The notes: generated by a model from the sequence alone, not told the origin. Positions 47,908 to 57,497 are shown, counted from the stretch's first letter. The stretch is 64,000 nucleotides of DNA from Opitutaceae bacterium (GCA_019634615.1 JAHCAZ010000007.1:1-64000); one strand, 5' to 3'. Numbers and translations are program-made.

Positions 47908-49803
47908 ATGTGCGGCATCGCCGGATTCATCAGCACGCGCGAGGGCTCGGCCAGCCGTCGCGAAGCCGTGCAGCGGATGTGCGACCGCATGCAATATCGC
48001 GGTCCGGATGATTCGGGGATCGTCACGCAGCAGGAGGCGACCCTCGGTATCCGCCGCTTGGCCATCTTCGACCCGGCCAATGGCCGCCAGCCCATGCGGT
48101 CGCCCGATGGGCGCCACACCTTGGTCTTTAACGGTGCAATCTACAATCACCGGGAACTACGGGTTGAACTCGAGGCATGCGGGCATGTCTTCCGCACGCG
48201 TTGCGACACCGAGGTCCTGCTCCATGCCCTCGCCCGGTGGGGCGAGGCAAGCCTCGCGCGCGTTCGCGGTATGTTCGCCTTCGCCTTATGGGACGACCAC
48301 GACCGCACCCTCACGCTTGCCCGTGATCCCCTGGGCATCAAGCCACTCTACTACCATTGGCGCGACGATGCCGGTTTGTTGTTCTCCTCGGAACTGGCGT
48401 CGCTCCTTGCCTCGAAGTTCGTCCCCGTCGAAATCGACCCGCAGGCAATCAGCGTCTATCTGTCCCATCTTGCCGTGCCGGCACCGCAGACGATCTACCG
48501 GCAGGTACGCTGCTTGCGACCCGGCCAGATCGGAGTCTGGCGAGACAATCGCCTTTGGATTCGCAGCTACTGGACGTACCGCCAGGCCCCGGCGGAGCGC
48601 TCGTACCGGACCCAAAAATACGGTGAGTTCGTGGTGGAACTGCGGCGCCGACTTGAGGAAACGGTCAGGGTCCATGCCCAGGCCGACGTCTCCGTCGGCG
48701 CATTCCTCTCGGGCGGACTCGATTCCGGGGCGTTGGTAGCCCTGCTTTCGCGGCAAACGAACGGCCGCCTCAAGACCTTCACGCTCGCCTTCCGCGAGAA
48801 GGGATTCTCCGAGCAGGCGGCCGCCCGCCGCATGGCCAGACATGCCGGAACGGCGCACCACGAGGAATTGATTACCGGCGACAGGGTGGCAGATAAACTC
48901 CCCGAGATCATCCGACGGATGGACCAGCCGACGGGCGATGGGATCAACACCTTCTTCGCAAGTTCCTTAGCAGCGGACAACGGGGTCAAGGTGGTCGTAT
49001 CGGGAGTTGGCGGGGACGAGCTGTTCGGCGGTTATCCGTCGTTCCGCGACCTCCCGCGCTTCGTTCGCTTCCTCCCGTACTGGCGTAGCGTCCCCGTCAA
49101 GATCCGCCGCCACCTCGTGGGCTGGCTTCGCGCCCACGGGACCGTCCGCAGCCTCAAGCTCGCGGATTTCCTTACCCATGCCCGGGACCTTAATGAGCTG
49201 GCCTCGCTGCAGCGCACGGTGTTTTCCGAGGCCGCCCGCCTGCCGCTCCTGGCCCCTGAAATCCGCCGGGAGGTCGCGCGCCTTGGGCCGATGCATCCCA
49301 TGCTCGATGAATTTGCGTTTGAGCTCCATGCCGCCGAGCCGCTGCGGACAGTCTCGGCCTGGGAGATGCGGACGTACATGACCGACGTGCTGCTCAGCGA
49401 CTCCGACGTGTTCAGCATGGCCCATTCCCTCGAGCTGCGCACGCCGTTCGTGGACACCTCGCTGGTCCGGTGGCTCTGGGGTCAGCCGGAAGCGTTCGTC
49501 TTCGCCTCCCACCGCTACAAGGGCGCGCTCAGGGATGCCGTGATCGACCTGCTCCCCCCGGCCAGCGTGCAGGGCACGAAAGTAGGCTTCACCCTGCCTT
49601 TTCCGATCTGGATGCGCGGCCCGTTGCGCCCGTTCCTCGACGAGACCTTTTCCGCCGTGAGCCTCGCCCGGTGCCCGTGGCTGGAGCCCGGGCCGATCCG
49701 GGAATTTTGGCGCCATTTCCAGCGCTCCACCGACACCCGCAACTGGTCGCGCGTCTGGAGCTTGGCCATGCTCATCGCCTTCCTGCAGCGGCACTCCGCA
49801 TGA
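47908..49803 (+). CDS. asnB: Asparagine synthase (glutamine-hydrolysing) family protein
   Basis: This 631-residue protein has an N-terminal glutaminase domain starting MCGIAGFIS (Cys2 nucleophile; RGPDDSG, LVFNGAIYNH, and GIKPLYY) and a C-terminal ATP-dependent synthetase domain with SGGLDSGALVALL and VSGVGGDELFGGYPSF. It makes an amide from a carboxylate with glutamine and ATP. In surface-glycan loci such proteins often amidate sugar acids or peptide substituents, which fits the position as the first gene of the operon. Its stop overlaps the next start by ATGA. It can also be the housekeeping asparagine synthase; the sequence alone cannot decide. Confidence 0.94.
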   Translation: MCGIAGFISTREGSASRREAVQRMCDRMQYRGPDDSGIVTQQEATLGIRRLAIFDPANGRQPMRSPDGRHTLVFNGAIYNHRELRVELEACGHVFRTRCDTEVLLHALARWGEASLARVRGMFAFALWDDHDRTLTLARDPLGIKPLYYHWRDDAGLLFSSELASLLASKFVPVEIDPQAISVYLSHLAVPAPQTIYRQVRCLRPGQIGVWRDNRLWIRSYWTYRQAPAERSYRTQKYGEFVVELRRRLEETVRVHAQADVSVGAFLSGGLDSGALVALLSRQTNGRLKTFTLAFREKGFSEQAAARRMARHAGTAHHEELITGDRVADKLPEIIRRMDQPTGDGINTFFASSLAADNGVKVVVSGVGGDELFGGYPSFRDLPRFVRFLPYWRSVPVKIRRHLVGWLRAHGTVRSLKLADFLTHARDLNELASLQRTVFSEAARLPLLAPEIRREVARLGPMHPMLDEFAFELHAAEPLRTVSAWEMRTYMTDVLLSDSDVFSMAHSLELRTPFVDTSLVRWLWGQPEAFVFASHRYKGALRDAVIDLLPPASVQGTKVGFTLPFPIWMRGPLRPFLDETFSAVSLARCPWLEPGPIREFWRHFQRSTDTRNWSRVWSLAMLIAFLQRHSA

Positions 49804-50873
49804 AGACTGTGCTCCTGGCCCCGGAGTTGTTCCTGGCCGAGGGCGGCATCGCCCGCATCCTGCGGGTCTACCTGCACGCCCTGAACGAGTCCGGCGACGC
49901 GACCGGCGTGCTGGTGCTGAACGATGACCCGGCCTCGCTCCGGCGCATCCCCGCGTACCTTTCCCTCGCAAACGTCTCGCCGTTGTGCTTGGCCTCCCGC
50001 AGCAAGTTCCAGTTCACGCTCGCCGCGTTGCGTGCCGCCCGCGGGACCGATCGCATCATCTGCGGCCACATCCACCTGGCCGCCGTGGCGCGCCTCGCGC
50101 AAGTCCTGAACCCCGGCCTTCGCTACAGCATCGTCGCGCACGGCATCGAGGTCTGGCGCCCGTACACCGGGCTGGAAAGACATACCCTGAGCCGGGCGCA
50201 TCGGATCTTCTGCGTCAGCAACTACACCCGCAGCCAGATCCTCCGGTTCCAGCCGAGCCTCGATCCCGGGCGCCTCGTCGTCCAGCCCAATGCGCTTGGT
50301 CCTGACTTTGAGTTTCCGCCGGCCTCACCCGCGCCCGCCGCCGGCTCGGGGCCGAGGATCCTCAGCGTGGGACGGCTCACGAGTGACGACACCTACAAGG
50401 GCTTCGACACGCTGATCGAGGCGATGCCGCTGGTCCGGCGCCGGCTGCCCGGCGCCGTCCTGCGCATCGCAGGCGGCGGCAACGACCTGCCGCGCCTCCG
50501 GCAGTTGGCCGCCGCCCAGGGCGATCCCGGGGCGGTGGAATTGCTCGGCCGCATCGACGATCGCCAGCTGCGGGACGAGTACGCCCGCTGCGATTTCTTC
50601 GCCCTGCCCAGCCGCAAGGAGGGCTTCGGGCTCGTCTATCTTGAGGCCATGAGCTACGGCAAGCCCTGCCTCGCGGCCCGGGCAGGCGGCGCCCCGGAAG
50701 TGGTGGACGAGACGGTCGGCGAATTGGTCAGCTACGGTCACCTCGACGAGATCGCGGAGGCGTGCGTCCGCTTGAGCCGCCGTAGCATTGATCCTGAAAA
50801 AATGCGCGCGCATGTCGCGCAATTCTCCTACAACGTGTTTCGCCGTCGCCTGTACGCCGTCCTGGCCGACTGA
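49800..50873 (+). CDS. GT4-family glycosyltransferase
   Basis: This 357-residue protein has a GT-B fold with the N-terminal donor/acceptor half starting LLAPELFLAEGGIARIL, a VAHGIEVWRPYTGLE linker and the C-terminal GT4 motif SRKEGFGLVYLEAMSYGKPC (E-x7-E). SVGRLTSDDTYKGFDTLIEA is the classical nucleotide-sugar side. The ATG at 49800 overlaps the asnB stop. Donor and acceptor are unknown. Confidence 0.9.
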   Translation: MKTVLLAPELFLAEGGIARILRVYLHALNESGDATGVLVLNDDPASLRRIPAYLSLANVSPLCLASRSKFQFTLAALRAARGTDRIICGHIHLAAVARLAQVLNPGLRYSIVAHGIEVWRPYTGLERHTLSRAHRIFCVSNYTRSQILRFQPSLDPGRLVVQPNALGPDFEFPPASPAPAAGSGPRILSVGRLTSDDTYKGFDTLIEAMPLVRRRLPGAVLRIAGGGNDLPRLRQLAAAQGDPGAVELLGRIDDRQLRDEYARCDFFALPSRKEGFGLVYLEAMSYGKPCLAARAGGAPEVVDETVGELVSYGHLDEIAEACVRLSRRSIDPEKMRAHVAQFSYNVFRRRLYAVLAD

Positions 50874-50875
50874 CC

Positions 50876-51715
50876 ATGCCCACCCAAAAACCACTCCCCA
50901 GCTTGGTCATCACCCCGGCCCAGGGCACATCCCGCTACTGGCTCGACCTGTGGCGCTACCGCGAACTGCTCGGCTTCCTCGCCTGGCGCGACCTGAAGGT
51001 GCGCTACAAGCAGGCGGTGCTCGGCGTAGCCTGGGCCATCCTCCAGCCCGCTGTCCAGGTCGTTCTGCTGACGTTTGTCTTTGGCAAGCTGGCCCAGATG
51101 CCGGCAGGAGACGAGCAGCTTCCCTACCCGCTCCTGGTGTTGGCCGGCCTGCTGCCCTGGCAGCTATTCAGCAACGCCTTCTCCGGCGCCGGCGGCAGCC
51201 TTGTGGGCAACAGTCACCTGATTTCCAAGGTTTACTTCCCGCGCCTGATCGTGCCGCTGTCGTCGTTGGCCGTGGCCGTGGTCGACTTCCTCATTCTCCT
51301 GGTCCTCACGCTGCTGATCCTGCCCATCGCAGGCTACTGGCCAACGTGGCACCTGGTGCTGCTGCCGCTGTTCCTGCTCGCGGCCCTGCTGATCGCTTTC
51401 GGCGCCGGGCTGTGGATCACGGCACTCACCGTGCGCTTCCGTGACTTCCGTTTCATCTCACCCTTCATCCTGCAGGTCGGCCTCTTCGTCACTCCAGTCG
51501 GGTATCGCACCGACAACCTGCCGACGTGGCGGGAGCTGCTGGCGCTGAACCCGCTCACGGGGGTGATCGACGGCTTTCGCTGGTGCCTGCTCGGCGGCAA
51601 GGTCGAGTTCCAGGCCACTGCCCTGATCAGCACCGTGGTCGTCAGCGGTATCCTCCTCGGCACCGGGTTGTGGCTGTTCCGCCGCACGGAACGGAGCTTT
51701 GCCGACATCATCTGA
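50876..51715 (+). CDS. ABC-2 type polysaccharide export permease (Wzm/TagG-like)
   Basis: This 279-residue protein has six hydrophobic helices and the Wzm/TagG/RfbA layout: YRELLGFLAWRDLKVRYKQA, then VLGVAWAILQPAVQVVLLTF and VRFRDFRFISPFILQVGLF, VTPVGY, ALNPLTGVIDGFRWCLLGG. Together with the ATPase encoded 2 nt after its stop it should export the finished glycan across the inner membrane. The start at 50876 follows the GT4 stop by 2 nt. Confidence 0.94.
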   Translation: MPTQKPLPSLVITPAQGTSRYWLDLWRYRELLGFLAWRDLKVRYKQAVLGVAWAILQPAVQVVLLTFVFGKLAQMPAGDEQLPYPLLVLAGLLPWQLFSNAFSGAGGSLVGNSHLISKVYFPRLIVPLSSLAVAVVDFLILLVLTLLILPIAGYWPTWHLVLLPLFLLAALLIAFGAGLWITALTVRFRDFRFISPFILQVGLFVTPVGYRTDNLPTWRELLALNPLTGVIDGFRWCLLGGKVEFQATALISTVVVSGILLGTGLWLFRRTERSFADII

Positions 51716-51717
51716 CC

Positions 51718-52950
51718 ATGAGCCAGCCCGCCATCGAAGTCACCGGCCTCGGCAAGCGCTACCGCATCGAGCACGCCGCCCGGCGCGAGACCCTGCGGGA
51801 TGCACTCCAGCACGGCGCCCGCCGGATCTGGCGCCGTCTCCGCTGGGGCACCGGGTTCACGCACGAGGAGTTCTGGGCCCTGCGCGAGGTGGATTTCAGG
51901 GTCGAGCCCGGCGAGGTGCTCGGCATCATCGGCCGCAACGGTGCGGGCAAGTCCACGTTGCTGAAAATCCTCTCCCGCATCACCGAGCCCACCACAGGGC
52001 GCATCGCGGTCACCGGGCGGGTCGCCTCGCTACTCGAGGTCGGCACCGGGTTTCATCCCGAGCTCACGGGCCGCGAGAACATCTTTCTCAACGGCGCCAT
52101 CCTCGGCATGAGCCGCGCGGAGATCCGGTCCAAGTTCGCCGAGATCGTCGCCTTTGCCGAGGTCGAGCGGTTCCTGGACACGCCCGTGAAGCGGTACAGC
52201 AGCGGCATGTACGTGCGGCTGGCCTTTGCCGTCGCGGCACACCTCGAGCCCGAAATCCTGATCGTGGACGAGGTCCTCGCGGTGGGGGATGCCGAGTTTC
52301 AGAAGAAATGCATCGGCAAGATGCAGGATGTCGCGCGGGGCAATGGCCGCACGGTCCTCTTCGTCAGCCACAACCTGCCGGTGATCCGGCAGCTCTGCAC
52401 CCGCACGCTGCTCCTCGACAAGGGCCGCCTGCTCCTGAGCGGACCGACCGCCCAGGCCCTGGCGGCATACGCCCACGGCCAGGTGGCCAACGAGGCGGTC
52501 CGGCTGCCGCCGCCCACCGACGAGCAGCGCAGCCGCGTCTTCGTGAGCGCCTGCTGGGTGGAACACGCCCATGGCGCCGGCCTCGCCTGCGCGCGCGTGG
52601 GTGAACCCTGGCGCGTGCGCCTGCGCGTCACCGCCGCCCGCCCGATCCGGGACTTCGTCGCCGGTCTCGGCGTCGTCACCAGCGAGGGCCTCGGGCTGCA
52701 GACCGTCTGGTCGCCGGCCACGGATCTCGCCCCGGGCGAGCATGAGCTGATCTACCTGCAGGACTCCGTGGCCCTCGCCGCCGACAGCTACAAGCTGGTC
52801 GTCGGCCTGAGCGAGCAGGGCCGATCGATCCAGCAGTTCGAGGCGGCGCGTCTGGAAATCACCGGGGAGAACCCGCTCATTCCCTGTGCCGCCGCGTCCG
52901 GTTATGGCCTGGTGCTCAATTCCATGCAGGTGAGCGTGCGCCGACTTTGA
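51718..52950 (+). CDS. ABC polysaccharide export ATPase with Wzt-like C-terminal domain
   Basis: This 410-residue protein has an ABC ATPase domain (residues about 5-250): Walker A IIGRNGAGKSTLLKIL, signature YSSGMYVRLAFA, Walker B ILIVDEVLAVGD and the switch His in FVSHNLP. A C-terminal beta domain (about 270-410) resembles the carbohydrate-binding part of Wzt, which in O9a-type systems recognises the modified non-reducing end of the chain before export. Given several methyltransferase genes behind it, chain capping by methylation is a likely export signal. It ends by overlapping the methyltransferase start (TTGA). Confidence 0.94.
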   Translation: MSQPAIEVTGLGKRYRIEHAARRETLRDALQHGARRIWRRLRWGTGFTHEEFWALREVDFRVEPGEVLGIIGRNGAGKSTLLKILSRITEPTTGRIAVTGRVASLLEVGTGFHPELTGRENIFLNGAILGMSRAEIRSKFAEIVAFAEVERFLDTPVKRYSSGMYVRLAFAVAAHLEPEILIVDEVLAVGDAEFQKKCIGKMQDVARGNGRTVLFVSHNLPVIRQLCTRTLLLDKGRLLLSGPTAQALAAYAHGQVANEAVRLPPPTDEQRSRVFVSACWVEHAHGAGLACARVGEPWRVRLRVTAARPIRDFVAGLGVVTSEGLGLQTVWSPATDLAPGEHELIYLQDSVALAADSYKLVVGLSEQGRSIQQFEAARLEITGENPLIPCAAASGYGLVLNSMQVSVRRL

Positions 52951-53798
52951 CCAGCCTGCACCCACCTCCGCCCACCCCGGGAGCCCCGGCCCACACGGTC
53001 CTGTTCGACTGGAATCTGGACCAGTTTGACGAGCTCGTGCGCAATTGCGCCGAGGACGACACCGTCAACCTCGCCCTGCGGTTTCTCCCCGCCACCGGAC
53101 TGGTGCTCGAGGCCGGCTGCGGCCCGGGGCACGTCGTGGCGTACCTGCGAGAGAAGGGCTTTGACATCGAGGGTGTCGAGTTGAACGCCCTGGTCGTGGA
53201 GGAGGCCTTGAGGAGGCACCCGGGCCTTCGCATCGCCGTCGGCGATGTCGCCACCCTCCCGGTACCCGACGGCACGTATGCCGGCCTGCTTTCGTTCGGC
53301 GTGATCGAGCACTTTCCGGCCGGACCGGAAGCCCCCCTAGCCGAGCATCGCCGCGTGCTGCGGCCGGGCGGAGTCGCCATCATCTCGGTACCCAGCTACA
53401 ATCGTCTCCGCCGGCTCGAGCACGGGCTGCGCGCACTGCTGCGGCCGCTGCGCCCGCGGAATTTCCCGCCGTGGCGCCCGCGGGGCCGGCCGCTCAATAT
53501 TCGCGGGCGGGACGGCTTCCGCTTCCACGTCGATCCCCGCCAAGGACCGTTCTTCGAGTATTGGCTGCGTCCCGCCGAGTTCGAGCAGGCGATCCGTGCG
53601 GCCGGCTTCGAGATCGTCGCCAGCCTTCCCACGCACCACCTGGTCGGGCTCTGGAGCCTTTTCGGCGACCGGCTGGTCCGCAACGAGGCACGGCGCTTTC
53701 GCCCCACCGCGGCCGCCCGGTGGCTCGACCGGCTGCTCCGGTCGTGGCCATACTGCCACAATCACATGCACACGATCGTCGCTCGACGCCTGGCATGA
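52947..53798 (+). CDS. Class I SAM-dependent methyltransferase
   Basis: This 283-residue protein has a class I methyltransferase core: LVLEAGCGPGHVVAYLREKG (motif I), IAVGDVATLPVPDGTYAGLLSFGVIEHF (the Asp/post-I and motif IV region) and HRRVLRPGGVAIISVPS. The substrate is unknown, and the long C-terminal part (after residue 150) is specific. A TTG start at 52947 is used because it overlaps the ATPase stop in the TTGA manner, matching the coupling of its neighbours. It is the first of three methyltransferase-type genes in a row. Confidence 0.88.
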   Translation: MTSLHPPPPTPGAPAHTVLFDWNLDQFDELVRNCAEDDTVNLALRFLPATGLVLEAGCGPGHVVAYLREKGFDIEGVELNALVVEEALRRHPGLRIAVGDVATLPVPDGTYAGLLSFGVIEHFPAGPEAPLAEHRRVLRPGGVAIISVPSYNRLRRLEHGLRALLRPLRPRNFPPWRPRGRPLNIRGRDGFRFHVDPRQGPFFEYWLRPAEFEQAIRAAGFEIVASLPTHHLVGLWSLFGDRLVRNEARRFRPTAAARWLDRLLRSWPYCHNHMHTIVARRLA

Positions 53799-54460
53799 AC
53801 CCGCTTCGCACCGTTGCCCGCTCCCTGCTGCGCCGGGCCGGCCTCTATCACTGGCTGCGCGACTGGCGCCGCGACCGCCGGTTTCGCCGGGCGGGCCGGC
53901 AGGAGATCCGTCGCTGGCAGGCCGCCGGTCGCCCGCCGCCCGCCCCGGATCTCTACAAATACGAGTACATCCGGGCCTGTGCGCGGCGCCATGGCGCGGC
54001 GGTCTTCGTGGAGACCGGCACGTGGAAGGGCGACGCCTGCTTCATGCTGCGACGGGACTTCCGCGAGCTGCACACGATCGAGCTTGCGCCCGCCTTGCAC
54101 GCCGCCGCCCGCGAAGAGCTGGCGCACCTGCCGCACGTTCACGCGTACCTGGGCGACAGTGCGGTCGAGCTCCCGCGCGTCGTGGACGGGTTGGCCGGTC
54201 CCGTCCTCTTCTGGCTCGACGGTCACTACTGCGCGGGACCGTCGGCCCGGGGCGACGAGGACACTCCCATCAGCGCCGAGCTGGCCTGCCTGCTCCGGCG
54301 CCCGCCGGGGCGCGACGTGATTATGATCGATGACCTGCGCTGCTTCGACGGCCGCCTGGGATATCCGACGATCGACGCCCTGCGGCAGCTGGTCCACACG
54401 CATCGGCCCGCCGCGCACTGCGTCGTCGCGGACGACATCATGTGCATCCATCCCGTCTGA
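53795..54460 (+). CDS. SAM-methyltransferase-like protein in glycan operon
   Basis: This 221-residue protein starts with a basic helix (RTVARSLLRRAGLYHWLRDW) and continues with FVETGTWKGDACFMLRRDF, TIELAPALHAAAREEL, and LFWLDGHYCAG plus VIMIDDLRCFDG. This order resembles the class I methyltransferase fold of the Methyltransf_24 kind with an unusual TGTWKGD loop in place of DxGxGxG. The role in glycan decoration is inferred. ATG 53795 overlaps the previous stop by 4 nt. Confidence 0.75.
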   Translation: MNPLRTVARSLLRRAGLYHWLRDWRRDRRFRRAGRQEIRRWQAAGRPPPAPDLYKYEYIRACARRHGAAVFVETGTWKGDACFMLRRDFRELHTIELAPALHAAAREELAHLPHVHAYLGDSAVELPRVVDGLAGPVLFWLDGHYCAGPSARGDEDTPISAELACLLRRPPGRDVIMIDDLRCFDGRLGYPTIDALRQLVHTHRPAAHCVVADDIMCIHPV

Positions 54461-54465
54461 GCGGC

Positions 54466-55299
54466 ATGAATCCGGAACTTCGACCTGCCGACCTGGAACC
54501 ATACCTTGCGACGCCCAGCGTGCCCGCCCTCCTGCTGCCCGTGCTGTTCGCGGGCAACGCGGCGCTCACGATCCTCGACGTCGGCGCCTGTGAGGGCGAG
54601 GATTCCATCAGGTACGCCCGCCTCTTTCCTGCGGCACGAATCTTCGCTTTTGAGCCACTGCCCGCCAACCAGGCGCTGATCCGTGAGAACTTCCGGCGCC
54701 ACGGGGTCGACCGGGCTGAGCTCGTCGGCCGCGCGCTGTCGGACCGGCGCGGCGAGGCCATCCTGCATGTCTCGTCCGGCCAGCCCCCGGAGCGGTTTTC
54801 CGGGGAGAACTGGAACTACGGCAACAAGTCGAATTCCCTCCTCCCCCCGCTGGCCGCCCAGCCCATGCACGGCTGGATCGAGTTCAAGCAGCAGGTCGCG
54901 GTCCCCACCGGCACCCTGGACGAGTTTTGTGCCGAGCGCGGCCTGACACGGATCGACTTCATCCACCTCGACGTCCAGGGCGCAGAGTGCCTTGTGCTCG
55001 ACGGCGCGTGCCGGATGCTACCCCGGACCCTTGCCATCTGGCTCGAGGTGACCGACCGCGCCCTCTACCGCGGCCAGCCGCTGCGGCCCGCGATCGAGCG
55101 GCGGCTGCGCGACCACGGCTTCCGGCTGGTCCGGCAGGTGCTGGGCGACGTCGAAGGCGACCAGTTCTACGTCAATCCGCGCTACCCCCGCACGTGGCCG
55201 CTGCTTGCTTCGCAGCGCCTCCGCGACGCGCTGGGCGCCCTGCGTTTCCGCGCCGGCGCGATCAAGTCACGTCTGCTTCACCCCCGCAAAAAGCCATGA
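54466..55299 (+). CDS. FkbM-family methyltransferase
   Basis: This 277-residue protein has the FkbM pattern: LTILDVGACEGEDSIRYARL, IFAFEPLPANQALIRENF, and TLDEFCAERGLTRIDFIHLD followed by VQGAECLVLDGACRML. FkbM enzymes O-methylate sugars and polyketides, so methylation of a glycan hydroxyl is likely. The ATG at 54466 lies 5 nt after the previous stop. Its own stop overlaps the fucosyltransferase start (ATGA). Confidence 0.92.
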   Translation: MNPELRPADLEPYLATPSVPALLLPVLFAGNAALTILDVGACEGEDSIRYARLFPAARIFAFEPLPANQALIRENFRRHGVDRAELVGRALSDRRGEAILHVSSGQPPERFSGENWNYGNKSNSLLPPLAAQPMHGWIEFKQQVAVPTGTLDEFCAERGLTRIDFIHLDVQGAECLVLDGACRMLPRTLAIWLEVTDRALYRGQPLRPAIERRLRDHGFRLVRQVLGDVEGDQFYVNPRYPRTWPLLASQRLRDALGALRFRAGAIKSRLLHPRKKP

Positions 55300-56231
55300 T
55301 CATCACCCGACTCAACGGCGGCCTCGGCAACCAGATGTTCCAGTATGCGGCCGGGCTGGCCCTAGCCGAGGCCCGTCGCACGGTGCTCAAGCTCGACGTC
55401 TCCTGGTTCCGCGAGGATCCGACCTATGAGGCGCACAACCGGTATGCGCTCTCCTGCCTCAACGTGACGGAACAGTTTGCCACGGACGAGGAGATCGGTC
55501 GCTGCCGGGGCACCCCGTTCACGCGGACCGAACGCTGGCTCGGGAAGGTGGCCGCGCGCCTCCGCCTCCGCCAGATTGCCGCCCGGTACGCCGAGACCGG
55601 CCACTGGCATCCGGCCCCCACGTTTCGATTCTATCCCGAGTTCCACGCCCTGCCTGACTTCTCGTTCATCGAGGGAACATTCCAGTCCGAGAAGTTCTTC
55701 GCGCCCATCGCGCCCCTCGTGCGGCTGCACTTCAGCCTTCGATACCCGGCGCCCCCCGGCGTCCAGGCGGTCGCGGACCGCATCCGCTCAGGCGGGCCCT
55801 CCGCCCTGGTGCACTTCCGCCGCGGCGACTATGCGCGCAATCCCACCTTCAAGGACGCCATCGGTGTCCTCGGCCCGGGCTACTACGAACGGGCGCTTCG
55901 CCACCTCCGCGAGCGCCATCCGGATGTGACCCTTTACGTGTTCTCCGACGACATCGACACGATCGCCCGCGAATTCAGGACTGACCTGCCCCATGTCTTC
56001 GTCCGCGAGGTCGCGCACTGGCATTCCTATGACAAGATCCGCCTGATGAGCCTCTGCGACCATGCGATCATATCCAACAGCACCTTCGCATGGTGGGGTG
56101 CCTGGCTGAATCCGCGGCCGGACCGGACCGTGATCGCCCCCGAGCCCTGGTTCGTCAACAGCGTCCATGACACGCGCGACCTCGTGCCCGAGCGCTGGAC
56201 ACGGTTGCCCGGATGGATCGGGCAGACCTGA
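55296..56231 (+). CDS. GT11 alpha-1,2-fucosyltransferase-type protein
   Basis: This 311-residue protein has the GT11 signatures: ITRLNGGLGNQMFQYAAGLA at the N-terminus, the HxRRGDY motif (VHFRRGDYARN) for GDP-fucose binding, YVFSDDIDTIAREF and HAIISNSTFAWWGAWLN near the C-terminus. Such enzymes move fucose from GDP-fucose in alpha-1,2 linkage onto galactose or a related acceptor. This gives the strongest hint of sugar composition in the operon. The start overlaps the FkbM stop by 4 nt. Confidence 0.94.
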   Translation: MIITRLNGGLGNQMFQYAAGLALAEARRTVLKLDVSWFREDPTYEAHNRYALSCLNVTEQFATDEEIGRCRGTPFTRTERWLGKVAARLRLRQIAARYAETGHWHPAPTFRFYPEFHALPDFSFIEGTFQSEKFFAPIAPLVRLHFSLRYPAPPGVQAVADRIRSGGPSALVHFRRGDYARNPTFKDAIGVLGPGYYERALRHLRERHPDVTLYVFSDDIDTIAREFRTDLPHVFVREVAHWHSYDKIRLMSLCDHAIISNSTFAWWGAWLNPRPDRTVIAPEPWFVNSVHDTRDLVPERWTRLPGWIGQT

Positions 56232-56244
56232 ACCCCGCCGCGCC

Positions 56245-56832
56245 ATGCTGCGAATCCTGAAAGACCTGCTGCGACCGGCCTGGCACAAGGTGCGCGAGAC
56301 GCTGCGCCGCCGCCGGCGCTGGCCGAGTGAAACCTCCAAGTGCCGGGCCCGCCTCGCCCCCTACTGCACCGGCTATGGGCTCGACATCGGGTTCGGCGGC
56401 GACCCCATCAACGCCGCGGCCATCCGCGTTGACCTCGTCCAACCCTACGGGACCGTCGGACGCCATCCGGTCCAGCTCGGTGGCGATGCCGGCAATCTGC
56501 CCTGGTTTCGCGACAACACGCTGGACTACGTGTTCTCCTCGCACCTGCTCGAGGACTTTCAGGACACCGAGGCTGTCCTCCGCGAATGGCTGCGCGTGCT
56601 GAAGCCCGGCGGCCGGCTCATCATCTACTGCCCCGACGAAATGCGCTACCGCGCCCATTGCCGCGCCACGGGCCAGCCGTACAACATCTACCATGTCCAT
56701 GCCGATTTCTCGCTCGAGTTCGTGCAGCGCGCGCTGGCGCGCATCGGCGGCACGCGGACCATTCACGCCAACCCGTCCGCCGAGATCTATTCCTGGGATC
56801 TCGTGGCGGAAAAGCTCACCTTGAAACCATGA
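56245..56832 (+). CDS. Class I SAM-dependent methyltransferase
   Basis: This 195-residue protein starts with a basic helix (MLRILKDLLRPAWHKVRETL) and has the class I pattern: YGLDIGFGGDPINAAAIRVD (motif I), LPWFRDNTLDYVFSSHLLEDF (motif IV) and REWLRVLKPGGRLIIYCPD (motif V). The substrate is unknown. It begins 13 nt after the fucosyltransferase stop and ends by an ATGA overlap with the next gene. Confidence 0.9.
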   Translation: MLRILKDLLRPAWHKVRETLRRRRRWPSETSKCRARLAPYCTGYGLDIGFGGDPINAAAIRVDLVQPYGTVGRHPVQLGGDAGNLPWFRDNTLDYVFSSHLLEDFQDTEAVLREWLRVLKPGGRLIIYCPDEMRYRAHCRATGQPYNIYHVHADFSLEFVQRALARIGGTRTIHANPSAEIYSWDLVAEKLTLKP

Positions 56833-57497
56833 ATATCACCGAAAGGCTGCGGTACCTGCGTCACCACGTCACCATGGTCTGGCCGCGCTACCGGCTTTCG
56901 ACCGGCGACTTTCGGACCGGGCTCGGCCCCTCCGCCTGGCTGCTCCATGGACTCGTTCGCAGTCTGCGCCCGGATGTCGTCGTCGAGATCGGCTCGGCCC
57001 GCGGCTGGTCCGCCTGCCACATTGGCCTCGCGCTGCGGGAGAACGTCCACGGCCGGCTTTACGCGATCGATCCCCATGGCGACACCGCCTGGAACGACAG
57101 CGGCGGCGCGGATGCGAGCCTCCCGGCCCTCCGGCGTCACCTCCGGGCGATGGGCCTGGAGGGTTACGTCGAGATCATCCGGGCGGACTCGCAGGCCGCC
57201 GCCCGCGGTTGGAACCGGCGCATCGACCTCATCTTCATCGACGGCGACCACTCGTACGCCGGCGTGAAGGCCGATTGGGACCTCTTCTCGCCGTTCCTGA
57301 CCGCCACCGGCGTTGCGGTTTTCCACGACACCACCTGGGAACTGCATCGGGACGACCCCCGATACCGGGCCGACATGGGGGTGCCACGTTTCGTGGACGA
57401 CCTCCGGCGCCAGGGTTTCCCGGTCATCACGCTGGACCGCGATTGCGGCCTGAGCCTCGTCCAAGCCCCGGCCGGCGGCCGGCCGCTCCTGCCCTGA
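56829..57497 (+). CDS. Class I methyltransferase (Methyltransf_24-like)
   Basis: This 222-residue protein has PDVVVEIGSARGWSACHIGL (motif I), AIDPHGDTAWNDS and DLIFIDGDHSYAGVKADWDL, the pattern of the Methyltransf_24 group of class I methyltransferases that includes macrocin- and cephalosporin-type O-methyltransferases. A conserved metal-site Asp-Asp-His can be seen in DGDHSY. Sugar O-methylation is likely. The ATG at 56829 overlaps the previous stop. Confidence 0.9.
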   Translation: MNITERLRYLRHHVTMVWPRYRLSTGDFRTGLGPSAWLLHGLVRSLRPDVVVEIGSARGWSACHIGLALRENVHGRLYAIDPHGDTAWNDSGGADASLPALRRHLRAMGLEGYVEIIRADSQAAARGWNRRIDLIFIDGDHSYAGVKADWDLFSPFLTATGVAVFHDTTWELHRDDPRYRADMGVPRFVDDLRRQGFPVITLDRDCGLSLVQAPAGGRPLLP

